From assembly GCF_000237925.1 (NCBI RefSeq), contig NC_031499.1:1-64000 (forward strand): a stretch of DNA of 64,000 bases, read 5' to 3'. The notes beneath the pieces were generated by a model. That model saw only the letters and a program-made list of their open reading frames with translations, was not told the DNA's origin and searched no databases. This document shows positions 23,985 to 39,834 of the stretch, in pieces. Within the stretch, counting starts at the first letter, position 1. Each line of letters begins with the position of its first letter. Source of the DNA: Schistosoma mansoni (taxonomy: Eukaryota; Platyhelminthes; Trematoda; Strigeidida; Schistosomatidae). Position numbers and translations under genes: made by a program.

Positions 23985-24080
23985 CATTAGATACCTGGAA
24001 ACACCGGACGGCCGATTCATCCTATCGTGTGACTCCTCAGCAGTGCGTATCCACGATCCCACTCACGGGATCTCAATCAA
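23985..24080 (-). mobile_element. Hammerhead-SINE fragment
   Basis: On the minus strand this reads gcactgctgaggagtcac...gaatcggccgtccggtg: a hammerhead-like core (24002-24045) with CTGAGGAG intact and one change in the GAAA box (GAAT). It is followed by the tggtggtc end that the SINEs at 49.4, 57.0 and 60.7 kb share. The tRNA-like part is largely lost. Confidence 0.6.
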
Positions 24081-25109
24081 ACACATTCTTATCTCCACAA
24101 CCCCATAGTTTATTAATTAGTTTGCATAAAGTGGATAATGTTGAAACTGTGCATGTTGAATACTCTGGAAACAAGTTTGTATCGAAACAATTTCGCAAGT
24201 TATACCGTATATTTTTAGAATGTTCAACATATAGTTATCAGGGAATATTGTTTCTTGAAATCAATCACACCTAATCTAATACCTGATTAATTTTTGATGG
24301 CATTTATATGTGATTGGTTTGGACAACCTATGTTGGAGCAGAACATTTACATATTCTACATCGACGTATTCATTCAGTGTATATATTTACATCTATTTTG
24401 GGTAGTTACAATCACATGCTAAATCGTCTTCTCAAACTATATTCCAAAGTATGTCATATCTCTGACTGTTGTCAGATGAAGAAACGTTCGATAATTTACA
24501 AGATGGATTTCTTGAAGCTTTAAATGCCTCATCAAGTTGCTAGTTCTCATTTTACATCCACAACTGTCAATGACTGTGGGGTTGACATTCCAGACTTGGT
24601 TTCAGTATGCTCGTGAATTGCCTTTATGTGTATTTCTTTCAGAGTTTCAGTCTCCGATGATAAAACGTAGCTAAAATTAGGCTTGTATGATAGACACTCT
24701 GACACGTATAATCTTTTTATAACTTGTTACTATGCTTATCATTCAGATGGTCTCATTCATAATGAGTATGAGCCTGTAATCTCTTAAAATAAAACAATGG
24801 TATTTACTAATTAGAATAGTTGTATGTTTTCATCTCCCGGTCACATTCCTATTACAAATATCACCAAAATAATTGTGTGCAAGTAATTAAATAGAAGACT
24901 GATTGTATGTAGTTTTATTGATCATAAAATCAATTGATGAATGCCTAATAGCAACCATGTTTAAATTATGAGTCGTGACAATTCACGTCCTCTTTCTATA
25001 CTTGATTTACTGTGCAAGTGAATTACACAATCTATTCCTTAGAAATAAAAATTCAATTTTATCACTATTTGACATACGACAAGTAACTTATCAAGAATAA
25101 TAACCAAAC
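24081..25109. other. AT-rich spacer
   Basis: Nothing recognised apart from short chance ORFs. Confidence 0.4.
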
Positions 25110-25340
25110 AAACAAGACTTACTTACTGACTTACCAACTTACACCTATTACCGCTCGTGAAGAAGAAATAAGCCGCACACCAGAATTCTCCAAAGAACTC
25201 TGCCCTTAACAATCCTTTCCAGTATTTTACAATTCCTATTCATTATTATGATATCTACTTCCGATTCCCGACCCAATGTGTTCTTTGATCTTCCTCTTTC
25301 ATGTTTCCGGTTCAGCGAGAAATTTATTTTACCCATTAAA
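25110..25340 (-). mobile_element. RTE-type LINE 3' end
   Basis: On the minus strand the frame reads HERGRSKNTLGRESEVDI..., which parallels [19 protein letters not shown] at 29190-29260 in the large element. The taagtt/gtaagtc short repeats follow at the 3' side, like the gtaagtaggtaagtaa tail there. Heavily 5'-truncated and diverged. Confidence 0.7.
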
Positions 25341-25974
25341 ATACTTATGGTTTATACGACTGATTGGCTTCGATCTGACAATCATTGATAACCGAAGAGA
25401 AATGAGAATATACATTTCATCTTTGCACGGTAAAATTGTCGACAATATAACTGTTGAAATCTGGTGAAACGCAGTGACAGCAATCGCGTTTACATACTAG
25501 CGAATTCATTTGGAGGCATGTAGTACTGAATATCATACACAGGAAATTTCGATGCTGTGATGTGCAGTCAAACACGAAAGTCAATCTACATATCACGACG
25601 ATAGAAGGAAGCTCATGTTGAATATTGGAGGTTAGAATTGCAGTCAAAGTAATGTGAGATCAAAACTTTGCTTGAGTAATAAACGGAGTAAGTGTTTGAT
25701 CACAGTAAATGTTGAAATGGAAAATGATGGTGGATGTTTTAGTGGATCCAGTCATAAATGCAGTATCATATCAAACAGTTCATATAATGTTTTCATATAA
25801 TGGTCATATTATCATAGTTAATGTGAATACAATCGTTAATAATTAAGTGTATTATACAAAGGATCAATTATCAATTTCTACCCATTACAAAATATGAATG
25901 ATAGTGCTAGGCGTATAAAATGCTCCCTGACAACTGTGAATAGCATCATCAATTCGAAATCGAGGTATCACATA

Positions 25975-26110
25975 ATTTGTGGATGAACTCATCACACAGC
26001 AACCACTAACTTTTCGCGCAAAATTTAGAGCATTTCTGCATTATTGCTGATGACAGTTTCTGATTTAAATAACTTCAATGTTGGTTTTGCACACTAACCA
26101 CAATACGTTA
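25975..26110 (+). repeat. Direct repeat, left copy, flanking the RTE LINE
   Basis: About 130 bases here (actcatcacacagcaac... to cacactaaccacaatac) recur at 29650-29780 in the same orientation with roughly 15% difference. The 26.2-29.4 kb LINE lies between. Too long for a target-site duplication, so it is an older duplication or remnant repeat. Confidence 0.75.
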
Positions 26111-26184
26111 TTGTTATATTCCGTGGAGATTTACGAATGGTAGCCTTGAGAACTATTTATGGACCAATATGATAGTTAATCAAC

Positions 26185-29380
<3,196 letters not shown>

Positions 29381-29439
29381 ACAGTTAATCAATATTTCGG
29401 TTATCATATCCACAAGCATGTTAGTACGAGACACGTGTG

Positions 29440-29925
29440 TATAAGAGTGTATTTATTTATGAGAACTTAACAATGTCGTGCTATGTGTAATTGAAAAACG
29501 GAATGAAGGGATTAATAAGTGTTCAAGGTCACACATTCAAACAACAAGTACAATCGTTTAGTGATAAATGTAGAGATTGTGTATATAAACAAAATAAACG
29601 CAGAAGCTATCAAAAACTATTTACAAAATTAGTTTATTAGGCTTATCTCCACAAACTCATCACACAGCAACTACTAACTTTCGGCACAAAATTCAGAGCA
29701 TTTCTGCATTATAACTGATAACAGTTTCCGATAAATTAACTTCAATACTGGATTTCGCACACTAACCGCAATACTATGATAATCAGAAGTATTTGAATTG
29801 CAGTATAAACTAGTAATCCCAGAAATAACGCAATTTGATCAAGAAGTATTAGATGAGCACAAACGAATGTATTGTATTTGGAATTCAAAATCACAACGGT
29901 CATCAATACAAAGAAGTCATTGATT
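29440..29925. other. Spacer including the right copy of the direct repeat
   Basis: Bases 29650-29780 are the right-hand partner of 25975-26110. Nothing else recognised. Confidence 0.5.
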
Positions 29926-29929
29926 TCGA

Positions 29930-30256
29930 AGACACGACCGGTATTGTAGTTTTACAACTATTAACCAGTAGCACCTTCTATATACGGAGCTTTTCCCCGA
30001 CCAATGGAAATCAGAAGTCAGACGAGAAGAGTTAGGAAAGATATATTTGATCCGTTATCAATATATCGAGGAGTGTTTACTCTAACCTGGCTAGTGAACG
30101 TAGGAGCTGTTTCCCACGCTGGGTCGTATCATGATCTGGTACGGGTGCATGACCGAACGCCTTCAGCTAAACAAGTCCACTTAAAACAATGTGGTCAGCA
30201 TCCAATGTCGAACACTTAATGAGCTATTGATTTTGGGGAATTATTTACAGCTACAA
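29930..30256 (-). mobile_element. Solo LTR-like copy
   Basis: The reverse complement matches the plus-strand LTR that starts at about 38143 almost base for base over 38143-38420, including identical 71-codon chance frames. It ends at tgtagctg (30256). No element interior is joined to it, so it is a solo LTR or fragment, and looks young relative to the other LTR remnants. Confidence 0.75.
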
Positions 30257-30379
30257 TTCATTGAAACATCACAAATACCTTGTCACAACTACGAGCGAAC
30301 GAGGAGTGTTCAAATTTGATTCAGTTCACCAAACTGTTGGAATAGATCGGCATTCTAAGACCGCAACGTAAAGATCACT

Positions 30380-30760
30380 TAACATCGTTTCTCAATATAA
30401 AGGCTGGAGGACATGTAGAGGACGTCAGTGAACACACTCTTCAAATAAAATATGCAATATCACTGGTTTACCCTCAATAATCTATTCACTTACCGAGGTT
30501 TTTCTCCGGTTCACTAAACACTTCCTAGCAGTTTATTTAAAGCACGTGTCAATAACTGTCTCTCACAACGGGCGTTGTCAAGTTAAGTCGAACATAGTGA
30601 AACTGCAAGTGAACGTTTCAAATAGCGACTTTCGTTGTTAATGTAATCCGAATGAGTGATGACTGTTATTAGATATAATCTCTGTTTTGGCGGCCTGCTT
30701 GAATACCTGGGCTACTTGTTTCAGCCATTAATAATAATAATAATAATTCCTCTAAACAGG
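30380..30760. mobile_element. LTR-like remnant followed by a truncated tail repeat
   Basis: Bases 30390-30690 are a diverged relative of 18400-18730. At 30690-30760 the first 40 bases of the 2305-type repeat (ggcctgcttgaatacctgggc) are joined directly to an AAT-repeat tail, so nearly all of that repeat is deleted. Confidence 0.45.
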
Positions 30761-31690
30761 TGCCATTCGGGTTGAGTTCACCTACAATATTCTCATGATC
30801 ACTTTGAACACATGCTCAGTGGTGTTGTCACATATGACAATAGTTGGTGAGTATTGCAATTATCACAACGGCAAGGAATGGCGAACGGATTCACATTGAA
30901 ATAATACATCGAGGACTGTTGGACAAGCAGAATGTCATCGTATTTTATTCTAAATGTAGACCGCGGAACCGATGACACTAATTTACTTGAAATCCTTACT
31001 ATTTGTGGAGAGGGAGAACTGCACGTTGACACATTGACAAGACGGAGATGCTGGTGATTGTTACACAACCATTTGTTGTTTCATGCTGATATATTGGTGC
31101 AGAAATCTTCACATTCATTACTATTGACTGTACCATGAAAATAGAAACACATATGGATTAGGAATTTTGCTTGTACTATGAATGAACTAAGCGTATTTCA
31201 AGGTGATACTGAATGAATCGTATTTTGACAACTTCAATTTCCAACATACACAAAACTTCATTTGGTATGAAGCTCTAATGTCACATTCTTATTCAACACT
31301 GTTGAGGATAACGTAACCGGAAACTGAATAGGCGCATACACAAGTTAACAGGGAAAGTGTGGGCAGGATGAAGTGAAGTTGAACGGTGTGATAGATTTCT
31401 TATTTCATGTCCTCAAATCACACTGCTGAGTAAAAATAGAAGAGATAATGAAAAGGTGAGAAATAATGTGATGGATTTATCAAAGACTGAATGAATATTT
31501 GTTTAGACTCTACCTCGTTACACGTGATGGCCACTTTTAATATTTTTTCTAATTAAAGTCTCATTCATATTGGTTTTCACCTTGGCATATTTTAAAAAAT
31601 GCGGCATCGACCGATTGGATGATTTCTATCATTTCACTTGCCAATCACATACGTTTCCAATGTAATTAAAATGACACGATATGATTGTAT
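30761..31690. other. Spacer, no gene seen
   Basis: Only short chance ORFs. No repeat partner noticed in the window. Confidence 0.4.
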
Positions 31691-32458
31691 TTAAATAGAC
31701 ATCAGGAAGTAAACGAAACCCTACAGCTCTTCCTCTTAGGTATCACAATGAGCTTAGAGACAGATATTGAATATTCCGTCGCTGAACTTGTATACGGCAC
31801 TACATTGCGTCTACCTGGGGAATTTTTCACACCACAGAGCAGTAACAATTTTGGTTAATCAGACTACGTCCAATGATTGTCTGGATTTACGCGAACACTG
31901 CCTCCTATGTAAACCCGTATACAACATCGACAGGTCGCTCTCCCTCGAGAGTTATCCACCTGTTCACACATTTTTCATACGAGTAGATTCGGTGCTCAAA
32001 CCTTTGCAACAGCCTTATGAAGGACCTTTTAACGTGATTTTCTGTCACTAGAACACCTCCAAGTTTGATCGAGATGGCTGCATCGAAATAGTCAGCATTG
32101 ATCGTCTCAAGCCCACACTCGTCGATGACAGTGCCCTACCTGATGAGCTGAGACCCAATACCAGACTCACCAAACCTTCTAGCGGCGTCTCTACATCTAC
32201 TTCAGATCTCACGCTGGATACATCAGGGGCCTCATTATCACATCCCAGTCAACACCACGTGTCATCAGTACTATCTACAGACGAGTCTCCAGTCTCACGT
32301 CCAGATCAGCAGACCACGAAATCAATAACAAATATATCTGATTGCAGGCGTTAACAGCCTTCTGGCTTTTGACTTATGGAGGTATTCAATTCGATATCTT
32401 GCACGTAATCTTCCTGAAGTGATGATCAAAGTCATTCTCGACTCGACGCAATCAACAA
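31690..32458 (+). mobile_element. Gypsy-type LTR fossil, pol 3' end
   Basis: Shows the end of the integrase (AELVYGTTLRLPGEF-like near 31780), the C-terminal tail (PLQQPYEGPFNV near 32005, IVSIDRLKP near 32090) and the acidic/Ser-Thr tail (STDESPVSRPDQQ near 32278). The same C-terminal block occurs at 37.7-38.0 kb, so there are two copies in the same orientation. Broken, several breaks. Confidence 0.75.
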
Positions 32459-32531
32459 ACTCACTTATACAACAAGTGCTGTCAAATCAAGTAAACAATA
32501 TTCAGACTGTAAACGAACGTCATATACACAG

Positions 32532-35500
32532 TCAGTCAGTTAGCTACAACGTAGGACCAGGCACATATATGCATCGGTCCAAGTTGCCATACCTCGTTAG
32601 CACAACAAGATGAACACTGGATTCATAGAAGTACTTAATTTAACGGTGGTAGTATATAAATTATAGGTTGTATATAAGGATATAGTATAGGAAGGAAAAA
32701 CGTTATGAAGCAATCTTAATCTCAAGGATTAAGGGAAGATAAAGAGTGTATACACCTACGCCATTGTGATCGATTCTGAGCTATGTCACCTATAGTCTCC
32801 AACGATTAGTTACGGTAGTCACGCGGACCCCAACCAGGTAGTCTGCATCTGCCAACATGGCTCAGATTAGAAGTTAGTGAACTCAAGAACTGATGCCATG
32901 TTTTGGTTTGGCCGCCCCTGACTCTTTTCCAACCATCCCCTACACTAGTCAGCATAGCGCGTCGTGGTAATCGGTGTTCAGGCATACGTAACACATGGCC
33001 CAACCATCTCAGTCGATGAAGATTCATCACCTCATCAACTGATTTACCATCATTCCCTAACTTCACTATTACTTACCCGGTGATCCCAGCAGATGCGAGC
33101 AATATTTCTAAGATATCTGTGGTCAAATATTAGTAACTTACGTGTATCTTCTACTCTTAATGGTCATGTTACGCAGCCGTAAAGTAGAACAGAACGAACT
33201 GCTACGCAGTATACTCGTCCCTTAATTGATAGACGGATATCTCGTCTTTGCCATAGGTGACGTAAGTTGGCAAAAGCCAAACGAGCTTTTTGAATCCGTG
33301 CTGAGATTTCGTCAGACACCAACCCATTAGGGCTGATCAAACTTCCAAGATAAGTGAAGTTGTCGACGCGTTCAACTAATTCACTCCCTATCCTTAGTTC
33401 GGGTGTTGACGCAGGCCAGTCCTGGAGTAACAATTTACATTTGGATGGGGAGAAACGCATCCCAAACATCCTGGCATTATTACTCAGTTCCAACAGAAGA
33501 CTCTGCATTTTGTCAGTGTCTTCACCAAACAGGACTATGTCATCTGCGTATTCTAAGTCGCTTAGTGGTCCCCCTGGTAGGAGATCAATTCCTGTAAATT
33601 CAGTCGAAGAGAGTGTTATTTCCAGTAACAGGTATATAATGAAGTTAAACAAAAATGGGGATAGTGGATAGCCTTGACGGACACCACTTGAGGTTGTAAA
33701 ATCATATGACAGTTTGCCATAAGCTCTCACTCGACCGGTAGTGTTCGAGTAAAGAGCCTTCACAAGGTTTATGTACTTCTCAGGTACACCTTTCAATGAC
33801 AGACACTGCCACAGAACCTCTCGGTCTACAGAGTCAAGTGCTGCTTTCAAGTCAAGAAAAACTATCATTGCCGGACGCCGATAAACGTGTCTGTGCTCTA
33901 AAACTTGACGAATGGTGAATATGTGGTCGATACAGCCACGACCAGGTCTGAAGCCAGCCTGATTTTCTCATGTTTGCAGTTCACGAGTCTTAGTTAGGCG
34001 CCCGATAATTATTGAGGCTAGTATTTTAGATGCTATGTTAGTCAGACTAATCCCTCTATGGTTATCACAGGATGATTTTGGCCCCTTTTCATATATTGGG
34101 ACAATCAGTGATTGTGACCAGTCAGATGGGATTACGTCCGTCTCCCAGATTTTAGCCAGAATATTAGTCAACCTAGTCGCTAAAATCGGACCACCATATT
34201 TAAAGACCTCTGGAGCCAATCCATCTGGACTAGCTACTCTTTCTAGTTTCAGATTACTTATAGCCTTTTGAACTTCAAGTAGGGTCGGGGGACCTAATTC
34301 AATGTTCCATTCAGGTTTTCTGGGAGTAGTGGGTAGTTGTGCAGTAGCTGAAGGTCAGCTAAACTGCTCCTTAAAGTGTTCCGCCCATCGTTCTAAACGT
34401 TTGGGTTGAGAGCAGATGAGGCTTCCGTCTTTTTCCGAGGTTGTCTCACACTTGACTTCTTAATTCCGGTTTATTTTATTAGTCTGAAAAGCTGTCTGGT
34501 GTTGCCTACAGCTGCTGCCTTTTCCATCTCTTTTGCTTTCGTTGCCCACCACTGCTCACGATCGTTCCTTAGACTTTTAGTTAACCTAGATCTAATTTGT
34601 TTACGCTCTTCGTCGTGTTCAGAGCCTGATGGGATGGATTTACGAGAATCCGTCAGTGAAATAGACTTAGAAGAAATCCACTGGTTTTTTGGAGCCCTAT
34701 GGTTTAAATAACTAATAGATGTTACTGCTGTTTCCACAGCTGTTCGTATGTCTTTCCAAGCAGCATCTGGGTCAGCCTCGATTACAGAACTGCCTAGATG
34801 TGAACTCAGTTGTTTCTGGAATTCGCATTTGGCTTTCTCGACCTCCAGTTCAATCCTAATGGGTCTTCTTAGTGTACTTTTCCTGCGTCCATTGAGGCGC
34901 AGACAAATACGCGCTCGTATTAAAGCGTGATCAGAGTCTAAACAAGTATTCCAATACGAGCGACAATCTTCTATTGAGCCTCTCCAACGATGACTGATGA
35001 CAATATGGTCTATTTGAGTCCATCGTTGGTTTGGTGCAGGTGGTCGCCATGTTAGACGATGTCTCTCCATATATTTAAAATTAGTGCTTGCTAAAAATAA
35101 ACGATTGTCTGAGCATAGTTGCAACAGACGATCACTATTATCGGTTCGTTGAGCCGGAGTACTAAAACACCCACCTAAATGTCTTTCTGTTTGATTTAGG
35201 CTGCCTACCTGGGCATTAAAGTCACCCGCTACGACTAATATGTCTGAGCGCTTGGCTTTCTGAAGAAGCTCAGAGAGCTTTCTGTAAAAGTCATCTTTTA
35301 CTTCATCATGGCTGCAGTCAGTGGGAGCGTAGGCAGAAACGACGAAAAGGCAACGACGTGTGTCCCTATCCCTCCGAGTTCTTACGGAGCCATTTAGCCG
35401 GACAGCACACAGGCGACTGTTAACGGGGATCCATTCTAGTAGTGCCTGTTCTGCCCTTGTACTTAGTACTTTGCCCACACCTGCAAGTCCACGAGAACTA

Positions 35501-36419
35501 GCCAACGGGTTGCCAGATACATGAAGGGTGTATTTCGTTGGCTGTCCATTTTGGCGAGGTGAGGTCAAGTGAATGACCACACTAGGATCCTGTATGCGTG
35601 TTTCGGAGACACAGCATACATCGATGGTACGAGATTCTAGGGTTTTAGCTAAGGAGGCCTGTTGACCGATTTGACTTAGGGTACGTACTTTGAAGGCTCC
35701 AATGTGTAGTTTGGAGCGAGGTTTTAGTAGACCTGGGACAGCGTTTCGCGCACTAGAATCGTTGGCCATGGTGACAGTTGAGGGGGAAACCGAAAGAGGA
35801 AGTTCAGTGTTGAAAGTCAAGGTAGAAGGAATAGCAGGAATTGAAGGAGACTGATTATGAATACAGTGGTCTTAAGTGCTGTTAGAGGTATGAGGGCAGT
35901 TATCACTTCCCGGTTGCCCACAGCGTGGAAGGGTTCTTCTAGGGGTACCTGGAAAGGAAATTGGGTTGGAAGTGGTCTTAATGACCTGAGAGCGTGACCG
36001 CAGTGCCCAAGGGACAACTGCTTGAGGTCGGTCACACACGACCTTTTTGTGGGTAGTTTTTGTGTTAGCTACGTCCTTGTTGGGACCTTATCGCCGGGGA
36101 CGGATAACCGTGGGATGAGTAGAGGTGTGCATTTTTAGGGTCGACCTTTTATAACTCCACCCCTCCTTATGGGAAGGCAGCATCGCTGTCATGCTGGTTG
36201 TCTGAAGGAAACACCTTACTGCTCTCAAACCTCTATACAGTCGGCAGTACGACTTCGCCTTCGGACCTTGAGATTGCTGCTTTTAGTCTCACCGCTCTTC
36301 AAACGACCTGCCTGGCATGGTAGGACGTTTAGGAACGATTGTTCCAGCCAGTATAGCTCGATCGATTCATCACGATAGGCAAGCCCGAACACCACGTCAA
36401 GGTAGCAGCAACGGTCGGA
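32532..36419 (-). mobile_element. RTE-type LINE with 13-base target duplication, defective
   Basis: Flanked by gtcatatacacag at 32519-32531 and 36420-36432. On the minus strand: a leader (36419-35821), an endonuclease frame of 449 residues (35820-34471; KVRTLSQIGQ, SETRIQD, YAPTDCS, VVAGDFNAQVG, QIDHIVISH, SDHALIR), RT parts (34219-33968 with NHRGISLTNIASK; 33868-33164 with FLDLKAALDSVDR, GVRQGYPLSPFLF and LEYADDIVLF), a C-terminal part (33066-32806; LHRLRWLGHVLRMPEHRLPRRAM), and a 3' end of gactgac-type repeats as in RTE elements. A few frame breaks separate the parts. Other copies in the window: 2640-3118, 44915-45306, 48490-48912 and, more diverged, 46250-46765 and 53200-55475. Confidence 0.92.
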
Positions 36420-37021
36420 GTCATATACACAGACGTCTGATATCACTGTTGTCCGAATATGTGACGACTGTTACCATGTCTAACGCTGTTCTGTTTCTTA
36501 AAATCACGACCTATAACTAGGAAACGTGTATCGATTTGTTGATTGGCAAAATCAGGGTCTCAACAATCGATGGATTGATGCAAATGTTTATCGGTTGAGT
36601 TGGCCTCATCAAACAACAATACAGGAATAGAAAGCATGCATGTTAGCGAAATTGTTACGGTTACAATTTCATCCCATGATTTCCATTGGTCACTTGATTT
36701 ACAAATTAACAGGTCGGTCAGATGACGAGTGACAAGTGAGTAGTGTATCGTTGTGTTATCGTTAGATTTTGATAAATATCTGTGTTTGTAAACTTGATAG
36801 TGGTTTCAAGTTTCATTGAAAGGTCATTGTAGATTTAACCATGACCATGTAGCATGGTAGTCAACGTCCACAAATTGCTTTGAATTTCTACTCACAGATT
36901 GTGTATTAACGTTGATTTGTCGATGTTGTTTGGATGAATATGGATTGATCAAAATGTTTTGTAAGCATTTGGGAAAATCTGTTCAATCTGTATTTGATCG
37001 ACATTCAGTCGTCGACATCAA

Positions 37022-38137
37022 TCTGTCTCTCGACCACGAGAGACACATCTACAGGTAGGGATCGTCCAATAGTACGAAAACATTATCGACGCAACGTCTT
37101 CAATACGTTGCACAATCTTTCTCATCCAGGTGTTCGTGCAACAATCAAGCTTATAGCCAAACGCTTTTGCTAGCCTAGTATCAATAAATACGTGAGGGAG
37201 TGGGCAAGCCCCTGTGTAAGCTGCCAGAAATCTAAGATCATAAGACACAACAAATGTTCCTTAGGCTCTTTCAAAACCCCTGACAGTCGTTTCGACCACC
37301 TTCATCTGGAAGGACCCTTACCCGATTCAAATGGATACTCATATCTCTTAACATGCGTATATCGTTTCACTCAATGGCCAGAAGCAGTACCTATTAAGGA
37401 CATTACTGCTGAATCAGTGGCTCGCGCTTTCGTCGAACGATGGGTAGCAAATTTTGACTGCCCTTCAACCATCACTACAGACCGCGGACGCCAGTTCGAA
37501 TCTGGACTTTTCCGTTGTCTGACCTCACTATTAGGAATCATGCGCTTCCGAACGACCGCCTACCACCCACAAGCAAACGGGTTGGTAGGACGTTTTCATC
37601 GACAACTAAAAGCTTCGCTATTAGCCGCAAACGTTTCACAATGGACAGACGCTCTTCCACTCGTCTTGCTAGGTATCCGCAATGCAGTGAAAGCTGACAT
37701 TAGATACACTGTATCTCAACTCGTTTACGGAACGACACTCTGACTTTCGGGAGAATTCGTAGATACTTCTGCTTCTTTAATGAGCATGAATCTAAACTCC
37801 TACACGGGCAGGCTTACAAACGCTATGCGTTCAGTTAAACCTGCTCACACTCGACCTCAATCAACTGATGTTTCCGCGCAACTTGACTTACGACATAGTA
37901 CACATGCCTTCGTTCGTCAAGACTCACATCGACGACCTCTCGAATCAGCATACGAAGGACCCTTCAAAGTTCTTCAACGTGAACCTACGTACCATGTAGT
38001 TGACAAGAACGGCACGACCAGATGCTGCTAAACATAGCAAGCTATCAGAAGAGTGTTTACCAACGACAAACTCGTTCGGTTTAAACTTCTGGCTGGTCAT
38101 GTCTTAGGGGCATCACTACCTCACCAGAGGGGGGGGA
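37022..38137 (+). mobile_element. Gypsy-type LTR fossil, integrase region
   Basis: An HHCC-like zinc region (HNLSHPGVRA near 37115; CVSCQKSK near 37220) is followed by an integrase core with the D,D,E landmarks in context (FDHLHLEGPLPDSNG, TTDRGRQFES, TAYHPQANGLVGRFHRQLK) and the YEGPFKVL C-terminal motif near 37950. A purine-rich tract (agaggggggg at about 38126) lies just before the LTR at 38138. The element is broken but relatively well preserved in this part. Confidence 0.85.
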
Positions 38138-38435
38138 GTGATCTGTAGCTGTAAATAATTCCCCAAAATCAATAGCTCATTAAGTGTTCGACATTGGATG
38201 CTGACCACATTGTTTTAAGTGGACTTGTTTAGCTGAAGGCGTTCGGTCATGCACCCGTACCAGATCATGATACGACCCAGCGTGGGAAACAGCTCCCACG
38301 TTCACTAGCCAGGTTAGAGTAAACACTCCTCGATATATTGATAACGGATCAAATATATCTTTCCTAACTCTTCTCGTCTGACTTCTGATTTCCATTGGTC
38401 GGGGAAAAGCTCCGTATATAGAAGGTGCTACTGGT
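38138..38435 (+). mobile_element. 3' LTR of the Gypsy fossil
   Basis: Begins tgatctgtagctg right after the purine tract and matches the solo LTR at 29930-30256. The shared sequence runs to gtgctactggt, where another repeat (38436-38790) is inserted. A diverged LTR end resumes near 38800-38960. Confidence 0.75.
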
Positions 38436-38790
38436 ATTATTATTACTATTATTATTATTATTACTATTGTTAGCTTTATTCAATATTATATTTTTGGTAC
38501 AATATAGAATTCTTAGCACAAAGTACTTCAACAAGTTTCCGTTTCTTACTTCTTCATCCTTCCTGACGATAAATGTTGAGTGATCGCCAGCTAGAAGTTA
38601 GCGGCCCAGTCAATCGACATCTGGATAATGTACATTCTTCTCGCTGCATATTGCCAGCAACCACGATATCTCTGATTAAGCCTTCTGTAACCTTTACAGC
38701 GAAAGGTCTTACACTTTTCAGAAACGCACCTAGATGACAGGAACAGGTAGCCCAGATGTTTAAACAGGACGCCATGTATATAGAAGGTTG
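38436..38790 (-). mobile_element. Non-autonomous repeat with LINE-like AAT tail
   Basis: On the minus strand it starts gcgtcctgtttaaacatctg, contains a body homologous to 2305-2639, and ends aattctatattgtacc...ttgaataaagc followed by AAT/AGT trinucleotides. That tail also ends the CR1-like LINE at 21.7 kb. I infer a LINE-derived or LINE-mobilised short element inserted next to or into the LTR. Confidence 0.6.
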
Positions 38791-39500
38791 TAAAATCAGA
38801 ATACTAGTAACTTCAGCATCAAATATATTTACCAACCCCTTCGCTTCCGACTTTTGTTTTTACTGGTTGGGCGCGATTCGATTATAGAAGGTGCTACTGG
38901 GAAAGTGTTGTCAAACTACAATACTGGTGGTATCTTCGAGTTAAACGGGAATGGTGTGACGGACCAGCTAACTTCGAAGTTACACCTCGAGGTCTGTATC
39001 TAACGTGGATTATCCCGTCGACTTATCAAAGTACTGTGGATACTTTGGAGACCGTATGACACAAAAGACGCTATTACGTAAATATATTAGCAAGAACGAG
39101 TACAGAGATGTTATTGAGACCACTAACGCATGTGTCAGTACATGGTGTACGACTAACTGATGTACGTTTTTTGTCCTTGACTTTAACAAGGATCGATGAT
39201 CTGTTCGATATTCAGTGGCTCAACTACCGGATGATTTGGTTTAGTCCTAGTGGCATTTCACTCACGTCATTGTCAGAAGCAAATATATCAGAGGATACAT
39301 TTTATGTGCTGTCGTTATATCGTGAAGTGTCTAGAGTTCGTAGAAAATATGTAGCGCTCCATACCCACTCGTTAACTGGTGTGGATACATGACCGAGTGA
39401 CTTCAGCTGAGTAACTCCATTAAAACTAATGTGCCCAGAATCAAATGTCGAAGACTTAAAGAGCTTTATATTTTGAGGATTTACCTATCACAAAATATAT
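38791..39500. mobile_element. Diverged LTR remnants
   Basis: Bases 38800-38960 resemble the LTR end (gaaggtgctactgg, then the caaactacaat block). About 39230-39490 on the minus strand resembles the same LTR (catgaccgagtgacttcagct; aaatgtcgaagacttaa). No genes attached; older than the copies at 30.0 and 38.1 kb. Confidence 0.5.
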
Positions 39501-39834
39501 ATAGCTTTAGTTTACTATCGGTTGAGAGCTACAACAATTTTTTATAGACATATTCAAAGATAATATCAAGAGGAACGTGTTTATAATTGTGAATAATATA
39601 GATCTAATTTTTGGTCATTATCTTTCCATGCACCAGCTTTCTTTCTAAATCTCCTATTGGAACATTGAAATTTGTTGACAAAATAATCTATACCAGAGAA
39701 ATCACAACAGATGTTGTAAACTTATACTTCTGATTTGAGATTGAAATTATTTTTCTTCCCTAAATTGTTTGGGCACCGAATTAAAATAATTGGTTGGGAG
39801 TTTCGGTTTCGTTGTTGTTCAGGTATCCTTTCGA

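Noticed and set aside
29853-30219. Short plus-strand ORFs around the LTR at 30 kb, one repeated at 38180-38395
   Set aside because: The identical 71-residue frame exists because the LTR is duplicated; it is non-coding LTR sequence.
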